Below are positions 8,152 through 15,971 of a DNA stretch of 60,159 bases, piece after piece. Where the stretch lies: assembly GCA_002401955.1 (NCBI GenBank), contig NVUQ01000085.1:1-60159 (forward strand), in the 5' to 3' direction. A program made the position numbers and the translations under genes. The stretch's first letter is position 1. Every line of letters begins with the position of its first letter. The notes under the pieces were generated by a model. It was given only the letters and a program-made list of their open reading frames with translations, was not told where the DNA came from and made no database searches. This DNA comes from Flavobacteriales bacterium. Lineage in GTDB: Bacteria; Bacteroidota; Bacteroidia; Flavobacteriales_E; Vicingaceae.

Positions 8152-10197
8152 ATGAAAAATTTAACTTTAATAACCCTCTTGTTAATTGCTATAAATGGCT
8201 TTAGCCAAAACAATGCGCCAGTAGCAATAAATGATACTATTTATGTTAACCATAATGATTCTATTACCTTCATTGAACCTTCAGCTGGACTGATAACGAT
8301 TAATGATGGTGATCCAGATGGTAATAACATTAAAATTGATACCGCTTTTTATAGTGGTGTTGGATTTTTTCAATTTAACTCAATTGTCTCAAATTTTACT
8401 CTATTTTCATATAAACCGCCATTAAATTATTGGGGTATAGACAGTGCTCAATACATCTTAAAAGACGATGGAATCCCAATAATGTACGATACTGCCACCA
8501 TCTATTTTTTTGTAAAGCGTAAGACCTACGAAACGCTTGATTTAAATAATATTAATGCTAAAGTCGATTACAGAGGGTTATTTCAAGATCCTGATAATGG
8601 TATTGCCGCATTTGAAGTGCCAAAAGGAAGTGGACAAAACACCATATACGCTGCCAATTTATGGGTGGCAGGAAAAAACCTAGATTCTATTTATTCTAAT
8701 TCAGAAACATTTAACACTGGTTATACTTATGGTAGAAGTGGTCCAATAATGGATTCTATTCATTACCCAACACATTATGATTACAGATGGGATAGGGTTT
8801 GGAAAATAGAAAATAGTGATATTAATAATTGGACAACCCCTGGATACCAACCACCACAAGTGTTCTTAGATTGGCCTGCTGAAGGTGAATTGATTAAAGG
8901 GCAAGCCTTTAGATTAGCTCCTTTTGTAGATAACAATAATGACAATGTTTACAATCCTTATGATGGTGATTATCCTAAAATTAAAGGGCAGCAAGCCATC
9001 TATTTTATGTATAATGATATGCGTGAAAAAGTGTTTGGACAAAAACCAATGCAAACAGAAGTTCATGGTATGGCTTATGCTTACAACTGTTTTTCCGACT
9101 CCGCCCTTAACAATACCATCTTTTTAGATTACACCATTTACAATCGTTCTAATTTAACTTACGACAGCACTTATATTGGCATGTGGACAGATATAGATAT
9201 TGGTGGCTCAACAGATGATTATGTAGGTTGCGATGTGCAGCGAAGTACCTTTTATGGGTACAACGGTGATAATGATGATGAAGGTGGAAATGGGGGTTTA
9301 GGCTATGGTATACATCCTCCAGCACAAGGCGTAACATTTCTACAAGGTGCCAAACAAGATGATGATGGAATAGATAATCCTTTAACACAAAATGTCCCTT
9401 TAGCATTAGCCAATAACGGTATTGTTTATCCAGGACTAGGTGTTGGTTTTGGTGACGGAATTACAGACAATGAATATTGGGGCTTAGAACATTTTTCTTA
9501 TTATTATAATACAGGAGTAATAAATAGCAACTTATTTTATTACAATTATTTAAGAAGCAAATGGCAAAATGGTTCACAAGTAGTATGGGGTGGGAATGGA
9601 AATGCCGCATCAAGTGGTGGTACAATTCCAGCAACACATATGTTTCCTGGATCTAGCGTCCAATTATTTTACAGTACAGATGGAGTTGCTGCGAGCCCCA
9701 CAAATTGGTCGGAAATAAGTAGTGGTCAACCTGCTGGAGACAGAAGAGCTATAGGCTCAACGGGCCCTTTTACTTTTGAACCAGATAGTAGTATTTCGAT
9801 TACTTTGGCTTATGTTTTTGGTAGAGATTATCAAACTACAGGTAATCAAGCAGGAATAGTAGTAATGCAAGAACGAATAGATTCCATTCGCAGCTATTAT
9901 CTAAGCGATTTTGTTACCGTTTGTGGTGGTTCTTTAGGTGTAAGCGAAAAAAAGAATCAAGAAAATTCATTATTGGTTTATCCCAACCCCTTTAACAATG
10001 AATTAACCATTAATTATGAGTTAAAAAATAACGCTGCAACTTTAGCAATCTATAACCTAGTTAGAGAACAAATTAAATCTCAAACCATTTCTCAAAACTC
10101 AACAATTATTGATTTAAGTAATCAAACGAATGGTATTTATTTTGTTACCATAACTGATGGGACAACTAGAATAAGTAAGAAAGTGTTGAAGCAGTAA
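8152..10197 (+). CDS. T9SS-sorted surface protein with cadherin-like N-terminus, second paralogue
   Basis: The start is placed at the ATG at 8152, because it opens a proper signal peptide (MKNLTLITLLLIAINGFSQ), giving 681 residues. An in-frame upstream extension would lack a signal. Residues about 20-120 resemble a cadherin-like/Big_9 domain (APVAINDTIYV, DGDPDGNNI, YKPPLNYWG, YILKDDG). The following core matches the first paralogue: IYAANLWVAGKNL, GGSTDDYVGCD, GDNDDEGGNG, DGIDNPLTQN, WGGNGNAASSGG, GDRRAIGSTGPFTFEP. The C-terminus is a type A sorting domain (VYPNPFNNELTINYE, NGIYFVTITDG, KKVLKQ). The last 220 bp closely match the third paralogue. Ligand or substrate is unknown. Confidence 0.9.
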   Translation: MKNLTLITLLLIAINGFSQNNAPVAINDTIYVNHNDSITFIEPSAGLITINDGDPDGNNIKIDTAFYSGVGFFQFNSIVSNFTLFSYKPPLNYWGIDSAQYILKDDGIPIMYDTATIYFFVKRKTYETLDLNNINAKVDYRGLFQDPDNGIAAFEVPKGSGQNTIYAANLWVAGKNLDSIYSNSETFNTGYTYGRSGPIMDSIHYPTHYDYRWDRVWKIENSDINNWTTPGYQPPQVFLDWPAEGELIKGQAFRLAPFVDNNNDNVYNPYDGDYPKIKGQQAIYFMYNDMREKVFGQKPMQTEVHGMAYAYNCFSDSALNNTIFLDYTIYNRSNLTYDSTYIGMWTDIDIGGSTDDYVGCDVQRSTFYGYNGDNDDEGGNGGLGYGIHPPAQGVTFLQGAKQDDDGIDNPLTQNVPLALANNGIVYPGLGVGFGDGITDNEYWGLEHFSYYYNTGVINSNLFYYNYLRSKWQNGSQVVWGGNGNAASSGGTIPATHMFPGSSVQLFYSTDGVAASPTNWSEISSGQPAGDRRAIGSTGPFTFEPDSSISITLAYVFGRDYQTTGNQAGIVVMQERIDSIRSYYLSDFVTVCGGSLGVSEKKNQENSLLVYPNPFNNELTINYELKNNAATLAIYNLVREQIKSQTISQNSTIIDLSNQTNGIYFVTITDGTTRISKKVLKQ

Positions 10198-10198
10198 A
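9979..10198. repeat. Sorting-domain cassette, copy 1
   Basis: These 220 bases, encoding the T9SS sorting domain of the second paralogue, align without gaps to 11858-12077 at close to 87 % identity by eye. The final 50 bases are practically identical. The rest of the two genes is much more diverged. Confidence 0.75.
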
Positions 10199-10209
10199 TT
10201 CAACTACGA

Positions 10210-10240
10210 GACCTTCTTCCGTTTTCCCAACTAACAAATT
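10210..10240. repeat. 31-bp direct repeat, copy 2 (upstream of paralogue 3)
   Basis: Exact copy of 8107-8137, here without the matching left hairpin arm. It could be a shared 5' untranslated or promoter-proximal element carried along during tandem duplication of the genes. Confidence 0.85.
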
Positions 10241-10270
10241 CTAAATAGTATATTTACTAAAATTATAATT

Positions 10271-12076
10271 ATGAAAAAACGACTACAGCTATTTATCATT
10301 TTAAGCGGAACTCTTATTTCTTCTCCTGCTTTTTCTCAATCTTCCGAATTTTTAACGGTAAACAATATAAAAGCAAAAATAAACGCAAACAGTTTGTTTT
10401 ACGATCAAAGTTCATCTGGGCCATCATTTGAAGCCCCTTCAGGAAGTGGAAGTCATTCTATTTATTCAGCTTCATTATGGTTAGCAGGAAAAGACCCTGT
10501 TGGAACAATAAAAACAAATGTAAACACCTATTATAATTCAGCTCAAAAAATTGCTGGCCCAATAATGACATCTTCACTTTATGCTACAGAAGGAGCAAAT
10601 TGGGATAAAGTTTGGAAAATTCAATGCCAAGAAGTACAACAATTTATAGCTTGGTATGATGCTGGAATTTATGATGCACTAAACGGAACTAACACTCAAA
10701 TTACTAATTTCCCTGGGTATGTTATTCCTACATCTATATTAAATTGGCCAGGAAATGGGGATATTAGTAAGGGGCAAGCTCTTAATTTAGCACCTTTTTT
10801 TGATCGAGATATGGATAATTTTTACGATCCTACATCTGGAGACTATCCTTTAATTAAAGGTGATGAAGCGATCTTCTTCATGTATAATGATGAGCGCCCC
10901 TTTTATGCAGGAACAGATACCCATTCTCCAATGGCAACAGAAATTCATGGGATGGCTTATGCTTTTGCTACTGCGGATCAAGAAATAAACAACACTATCT
11001 TTTTAAACTATAAAATCTATAACAGGTCAACAGTAAATTATGATAGTTGTTATGTTGGTTTTTGGAGTGATTTTGATTTAGGGAATTATGCTGATGATTA
11101 TGTTGGAAGTGATGTTAATAGAGGTTCTTTTTACGTTTACAACGGAGATTCTAATGACGAAAGTGCATTTGGAGTCATTGGCTATGGATCAAACTTACCT
11201 GCTCAAAGTGTTACATTTTTAAAAGGCCCAAAACAAGATAATGACGGTATTGATAATGCTGTAGGTATTAATTCTAACGAAACAATAAATGGAGTTGGTT
11301 TTGGTGATGGTATTCTTGATAATGAATATTGGGGTTTAGAGCGCTTTATGGCATATGGCACTGGTGGTGGTCAATTTGCTGGAGATGGGGATCCGATTAC
11401 TGAAACTCACTTTTACAATTACTTATCTGGAAAATGGCGAGATGGATCACAAACTGTATATGGTGGTAATGGAAATTCCGCTTCATCTGGGGGTACAATT
11501 CTTTCTAAGTATATGTATTCTTCCACATCTGACCCTCTTCATTACGGAACAGGAGGAATAACTCCTAGCCCAACAAATTGGTCGGAAGTAAGTACCGGAA
11601 ACCCTCCTGGTGATAGAAGAGGAATAGGTTCTTCTGGTCCTTTCACATTAAACGCAGGAGCTATTATAGAAATAGATTTAGCATTAGTTTTTGGAAGAGA
11701 TATGACAGGTTCGGGACCCCAAGCAGGAATCGCGACAATGCAAGAAAGTATAGATACTGTCAGAAATCAATATAACAGAGGTCTTTCTTCAAATTGTGGT
11801 TCAGGAATGATAACAAGTATAAAAAATAAACAACATAAAGATTATTCATCTCTTATTTATCCCAACCCCTTTAACAAAGAATTAACCATTAATTATCAGT
11901 TAGAAAATAACACTGCAACTTTAGCAATCTATAACTTAGTTGGAGAACAAATTAAAACACAAACCATTACTCAAAAAACTACTGTTATTGATTTAGACAA
12001 CGAACCAAATGGTATTTATCTTGTTACCATAACTGATGGGACAACTAGAATAAGTAAGAAAGTGTTGAAGCAGTAA
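10271..12076 (+). CDS. T9SS-sorted surface protein, third paralogue
   Basis: The protein has 601 residues and a signal peptide (MKKRLQLFIILSGTLISSPAFSQ is cut near SFSQ/S). It lacks the cadherin-like domain of its neighbour and goes straight into the common core: IYSASLWLAGKDP, DRDMDNFYDPTSGDYP (calcium-loop-like), FDLGNYADDYVGSD, a GDSNDESAFG acidic stretch, YGGNGNSASSGG and GDRRGIGSSGPFTLNAG. The acidic GGSTDDYVGCD motif of the other two is partly changed here and the Cys is lost. The type A sorting domain (IYPNPFNKELTINYQ ... KKVLKQ) is almost the same as that of paralogue 2. It is the last gene before a repeat-rich gap and convergent with the efflux operon. Confidence 0.9.
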   Translation: MKKRLQLFIILSGTLISSPAFSQSSEFLTVNNIKAKINANSLFYDQSSSGPSFEAPSGSGSHSIYSASLWLAGKDPVGTIKTNVNTYYNSAQKIAGPIMTSSLYATEGANWDKVWKIQCQEVQQFIAWYDAGIYDALNGTNTQITNFPGYVIPTSILNWPGNGDISKGQALNLAPFFDRDMDNFYDPTSGDYPLIKGDEAIFFMYNDERPFYAGTDTHSPMATEIHGMAYAFATADQEINNTIFLNYKIYNRSTVNYDSCYVGFWSDFDLGNYADDYVGSDVNRGSFYVYNGDSNDESAFGVIGYGSNLPAQSVTFLKGPKQDNDGIDNAVGINSNETINGVGFGDGILDNEYWGLERFMAYGTGGGQFAGDGDPITETHFYNYLSGKWRDGSQTVYGGNGNSASSGGTILSKYMYSSTSDPLHYGTGGITPSPTNWSEVSTGNPPGDRRGIGSSGPFTLNAGAIIEIDLALVFGRDMTGSGPQAGIATMQESIDTVRNQYNRGLSSNCGSGMITSIKNKQHKDYSSLIYPNPFNKELTINYQLENNTATLAIYNLVGEQIKTQTITQKTTVIDLDNEPNGIYLVTITDGTTRISKKVLKQ

Positions 12077-12077
12077 A
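11858..12077. repeat. Sorting-domain cassette, copy 2
   Basis: Partner of 9979-10198; see that entry. Equal length and gap-free alignment suggest gene conversion or a recent shared origin of this segment. Confidence 0.75.
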
Positions 12078-12089
12078 CTTTATTACAAC

Positions 12090-12149
12090 CGTCATTGCGA
12101 GGAACAAAGCAATCTTTTGGTTGAGATTGCTTCGTTCCTCGCAATGACG
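12090..12149. repeat. Long perfect-type palindrome (CGTCATTGCGAGG family)
   Basis: Two 26-base arms, 12090-12115 starting CGTCATTGCGAGGAAC and 12124-12149 ending CTCGCAATGACG, are inverted copies with one mismatch around an 8-base loop. This palindrome type is widely scattered in many bacterial genomes. Here it sits 14 bp after the stop of the third T9SS paralogue and would also act as a strong stem-loop at the mRNA 3' end. Confidence 0.85.
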
Positions 12150-12156
12150 CATTTAT

Positions 12157-12275
12157 GCCGATTTGTAATCAAAATGCCCGATAATTTCGTTACACTTATT
12201 CTCAGTCTTTGATTACCTTTCGGCATGATACAAAAAACATTGTTGGGTGTTTTGAAATTAAATTGATATTACTTG
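12157..12275. repeat. Dispersed 119-bp repeat, copy A
   Basis: This segment, beginning GCCGATTTGTAATCAAAATG and containing CATTGTTGGGTGTTTTGAAA, matches 19355-19473 along its whole length at roughly 85 % identity with no obvious gaps. The ends are imperfect inverted repeats (ATGCCGATTT against AAATTGATAT). No coding capacity is conserved. See copy B for the better-preserved ends. Confidence 0.8.
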
Positions 12276-12286
12276 TTTTCTTTTCG

Positions 12287-12316
12287 TTTCCCGTGAAAAT
12301 GGGAATCCAGAAAAAC
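12287..12316. repeat. Short dispersed repeat containing CCGTGAAAATGG
   Basis: TTTCCCGTGAAAATGGG followed by AGAAAAAC is similar to 45896-45926 (TTTCCCCGTGAAAATGG then AGAAAAAC). The core CCGTGAAAATGG is exact in both. CCC and GGG flank it as a small hairpin. Confidence 0.5.
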
Positions 12317-12337
12317 TTAACGTACTCTAAAACTGGA

Positions 12338-12355
12338 TCCCCGATTACTCGGGGA
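12338..12355. terminator. Hairpin between convergent genes
   Basis: TCCCCGA, TTAC loop, TCGGGGA forms a perfect 7-bp GC-rich stem. It lies about 50 bp after the end of the RND pump gene, read on the minus strand, and may terminate that operon. It may also be just another member of the local palindromic repeats. Confidence 0.45.
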
Positions 12356-12403
12356 AGGAGCAGATTCTTTGTTCCCTCCTTCGGAGAAATTAGAGGCATT
12401 TAC

Positions 12404-15400
12404 TTATATAGCAACCCCACTAACAACGTACTTTTTATCAAAAGACATTGACAACTTATTCCATATAGAAACGTTCTGCCCTTTTGTTAATTTAAGTATT
12501 GATCTAAATTTCTTAATCCACATCTTTAATTTCTCTACCAATAAGAATAATACCGGAACAACTATTAATGTTAAGAATGTTGCTACAAACAATCCATAGA
12601 TAATTGTCCAGGCTAATGGTCCCCAAAAAATTACATTATCTCCTCCTACATAAACGTTGGCGTTAAACTCACTAAAGAGGGTAAAGAAGTTAATGTTTAA
12701 CCCTGTTGCTAATGGAATTAATCCTAATATAGTTGTTATAGCTGTTAATAATACTGGCCTTAAACGAGCTTTTCCTGCAACTATAATTGTTTCAACTAGC
12801 GTTTCTTTATCCACCTGATTCTCTTTTCTCAACCCAAGCTCTACCTTTTTTCTATCAATTAAAAGCTGAGTATAATCGAGCAACACTACTCCGTTATTCA
12901 CCACAATTCCTGCTAATGAAATAATCCCCATCATCGTCATCATAATAACAAATGGCGCTCCTGTAATAATCAACCCTCCAAAAACTCCTATTAAACTTAA
13001 AAATACTGCCAACATAATTATTGCTGGTTTAGAGATAGAGTTAAATTGAAAAATCAAAATCAAAAAGATTAACCCCAAACCAGTAGCAAAAGCTCCCATT
13101 AAAAATTTCATTTGTTTCAATTCTTCCTCAATCTGCCCTGTAAAGTCAATCTTGATGTCTTTAGGTTTTTCGGTAAAATTTTCCATCTCACCTTTTATTT
13201 GTCGAACAATAGCTCCTGCATCAGTAAAACCTGGGCTTAAGGCAGAATAAACGGTTACTACTCTTTTCAAGCCTTTGTGTTTAATCGCACTAAAACCCGA
13301 ATTGTTTTTATGTATAGTTATCGCAGAAACTGGCACCTCTTTTATCTGGCCCGAAGCCATATCTCTAAAGGTAATTTTCTGATCAAACAACGCACTTTTA
13401 TTATACTTGTTTTCCTCATTAAAACGAACATAAATATCATAATCTTTACCGTCCTCTTTATAAACACCTGCTTTTGCTCCAAAAATAGAGTTACGCAATT
13501 GTTGTCCAACTTGTGCTGCATTAACACCTAATTCTCCCGCTTTTTTTCTATCAATTTTAACCGACATGCTAGGCTTAGATTTATTCACATCAATTTTTAA
13601 TTCATCTATTCCTTGAATGTTTTTCGTATTAATGAAATCTTTCATTTTTTCAGCAGTAGCAATTAGCTCACCATAATCTTTACCCTCTAATTCAATATTA
13701 ATTGGATAACCTGCAGGAGGTCCAGCAGCATCTTTCTCTACCGATATAGCAACTCCTGGATAACGATCTTTTAATGCTTCTTGTACTAATTTTTGGAGGT
13801 CTTTACTGTCAGCACCTCTTCTAAACTTATACTCTCGCATAGAAGCCGTCACCTTTCCTCTGTGTGGCATCTCAGCTTTAGAACCACCATCTGTTTGAGG
13901 ATTTCCTGCCCCAGCACCAACTTGAGAAACAGCACTTTCTACCAAAAAATTATGCTCTCCATCCATATATTCTGATGAATTTAAAACAGCATAAACACGT
14001 TCTTCTATCTCTTTAGTAATTGCATTTGTTTTCTCAATATCTGTTCCTTGTGGGTATTCTATATAAACAATAATTTGATTTGGAGTATTATCAGGGAAAA
14101 ATTCAATTTTTGTTCGCTGACTCTCAACAGACCCGCCAAACCCGACAAAAGCAACAACTAACAACATTACTGTTCCAAAAACGACCACATATGGTTTCCA
14201 GCCTTCTAACGCTCCTCTTAATAATTTTTCATAACCGCTCTCCCATCGTGTTAATATTTTTGTTTGAAAGTAATTAACCATTTTACGAAGCCCTAAACGG
14301 TAAACCCACAACATAATGGCTGTAACTACCATTACACTTCCTAAAGCCCTATAAGTGTCTCCAAAAATTAAAATAAGCACCCCAAAACCTCCAACAATAG
14401 CAGTAATAAAAACAATTCGTTTAAACGGCATATTTTTATCATCTATACTCATAAATTGAGACACCAAAACCGAATTAAAAAATATAGCAACAACTAATGA
14501 GGAGCCCAAAACAACAGAAAGTGTTACAGGGAAATAAATCATAAACTCTCCCATAACTCCAGGCCACATTCCTAGAGGAATAAATGCCGCTACGGTAGTT
14601 GCTGTTGAAACAATAATTGGAAAAGCAATTTCTGCTATTCCTTGTTTTGCAGCTTGTATTCTACTCATCCCCTCCTTATCCATTAATCGATAAACATTCT
14701 CTACTACCACAATTCCATTATCCACCAACATTCCAAGCCCCATAATGAGCCCAAACAGAATCATGGTATTCATGGTGTATCCTAATTGCTCCAATATCAA
14801 TAAGGACATTAGCATAGACATTGGAATAGCAAAACCAACAAACAACGCGTTTTTAAACCCTAAAAAGAACATTAAAACTCCTACAACTAAGATTATTCCG
14901 AAAATAATGTTGTTCACTAAATCATCTACTTGCCCTATGGTTTTTGAAGATTGATCGTTTGTTGTTGTTACTTTAAGATCTGTTGGAAAAACTGTTGCTT
15001 TTGCATTAGCCACAATAACTTCAATTTGTTCGGCTGCTGCAACCATATTTTTTCCTGCTCGTTTTTTTACATCAAGCATTACTGCTCTTTCACCAAATTC
15101 ACGCGCATAAGTTGTTCTTTCTTTTTCTTTAAATGATATTGTAGCAACATCTCTTAAGTAAATCGGGTTGCCTCTTTCTGCTTTTACAACAAAACTTTCT
15201 AATTCTGAAGGGTCATCAATCTCTCCTAAAATACTAATGGTTCTTCTTTGTCCGCTGGCAATTAAATTACCTGCCGACATGTTTACATTTCCTCCGTTTA
15301 TTGCATTTTTAATGTCATCAAAACTTACTTTAGATGCCATCATTTTATAAATATCAACAGCCACCTCAACTTCCTTTCCCTGTACTCCCCTAATATCAAC

Positions 15401-15970
15401 TTGTTTTATTTCTTTTAAGCCTTCTATTTGAGTTTCTAAATATTGTCCGTACTCTTTTAATTTTTCTACAGGATAATCTCCCGAAATATTAATGTTAAGA
15501 ATCGGCATTTGTTCAGACATGCTTAAATCAAACACATTAGGCTCTACTTTGGCACCATTAAATGTTGGCCAATCCTCACCAGAAATTTCAGTATCTACTT
15601 CATCTTTTATTTTTTGTTTGGCTTGGTCTACGGTAATATTTTCATCAAATTCTATCACAACCATAGAATAATCTTCTTGAGATGTTGATGTGATTTTTAC
15701 TACATTACTTACCGTCTTAATCTTCTTTTCTAACGGCTCTGTAATTAGTTTTTCTATATCTTCTGATGTGTTTCCTGGGTAAATAGAACTAATGTAAATT
15801 TTCGTTTCTTTTATCTCTGGAAAATTTTCACGAGGCATACTAAAATAGGCTCCAATTCCCATGGATAGTAAAATAATCATGGCGACATAGATTGTCGTTT
15901 TATTGTTTATCGCCCAAGAAGATAAACCGAACTCTTTGTCTAATTTTTTCTGTTGTTCCGCCATTTTCAA
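12404..15970 (-). CDS. RND multidrug/metal efflux pump, inner-membrane subunit
   Basis: This 1188-residue AcrB-type (HAE1) transporter uses proton flow to export drugs or other toxic compounds through a tripartite system with the adaptor and TolC-like genes next to it. Seen: N-terminal TM1, the porter region (EDIEKLITEPLEKKIK, LEQLGYTMNTM), TM4 GLGMLVDNGIVVVENVYR and C-terminal GIISLAGIVVNNGVVLLDY. In TM4 the AcrB Asp-Asp pair is Asp-Asn (VDN), so only one acidic proton carrier is kept there. It is longer than the usual 1040 residues. Part of the excess is a segment after TM6 with two extra hydrophobic stretches (IVFITAIVGGFGVLILIFG and SVMVVTAIMLWVYRL). The start is either ATG at 15970 or the second at 15964. 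It is last in the operon, one base after the adaptor. Confidence 0.95.
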   Translation of the reverse strand: MKMAEQQKKLDKEFGLSSWAINNKTTIYVAMIILLSMGIGAYFSMPRENFPEIKETKIYISSIYPGNTSEDIEKLITEPLEKKIKTVSNVVKITSTSQEDYSMVVIEFDENITVDQAKQKIKDEVDTEISGEDWPTFNGAKVEPNVFDLSMSEQMPILNINISGDYPVEKLKEYGQYLETQIEGLKEIKQVDIRGVQGKEVEVAVDIYKMMASKVSFDDIKNAINGGNVNMSAGNLIASGQRRTISILGEIDDPSELESFVVKAERGNPIYLRDVATISFKEKERTTYAREFGERAVMLDVKKRAGKNMVAAAEQIEVIVANAKATVFPTDLKVTTTNDQSSKTIGQVDDLVNNIIFGIILVVGVLMFFLGFKNALFVGFAIPMSMLMSLLILEQLGYTMNTMILFGLIMGLGMLVDNGIVVVENVYRLMDKEGMSRIQAAKQGIAEIAFPIIVSTATTVAAFIPLGMWPGVMGEFMIYFPVTLSVVLGSSLVVAIFFNSVLVSQFMSIDDKNMPFKRIVFITAIVGGFGVLILIFGDTYRALGSVMVVTAIMLWVYRLGLRKMVNYFQTKILTRWESGYEKLLRGALEGWKPYVVVFGTVMLLVVAFVGFGGSVESQRTKIEFFPDNTPNQIIVYIEYPQGTDIEKTNAITKEIEERVYAVLNSSEYMDGEHNFLVESAVSQVGAGAGNPQTDGGSKAEMPHRGKVTASMREYKFRRGADSKDLQKLVQEALKDRYPGVAISVEKDAAGPPAGYPINIELEGKDYGELIATAEKMKDFINTKNIQGIDELKIDVNKSKPSMSVKIDRKKAGELGVNAAQVGQQLRNSIFGAKAGVYKEDGKDYDIYVRFNEENKYNKSALFDQKITFRDMASGQIKEVPVSAITIHKNNSGFSAIKHKGLKRVVTVYSALSPGFTDAGAIVRQIKGEMENFTEKPKDIKIDFTGQIEEELKQMKFLMGAFATGLGLIFLILIFQFNSISKPAIIMLAVFLSLIGVFGGLIITGAPFVIMMTMMGIISLAGIVVNNGVVLLDYTQLLIDRKKVELGLRKENQVDKETLVETIIVAGKARLRPVLLTAITTILGLIPLATGLNINFFTLFSEFNANVYVGGDNVIFWGPLAWTIIYGLFVATFLTLIVVPVLFLLVEKLKMWIKKFRSILKLTKGQNVSIWNKLSMSFDKKYVVSGVAI

Positions 15971-15971
15971 T

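Noticed and set aside
8107..10240. 31-bp direct repeats as attachment sites of an integrated element
   Set aside because: No integrase or mobile genes lie between them, only a T9SS paralogue, so tandem gene duplication is a simpler explanation.
12209..12451. 80-residue plus-strand frame over the repeats before the RND gene
   Set aside because: It crosses the MITE-like repeat, a hairpin and the end of the pump gene; copy B of the repeat does not keep the frame.
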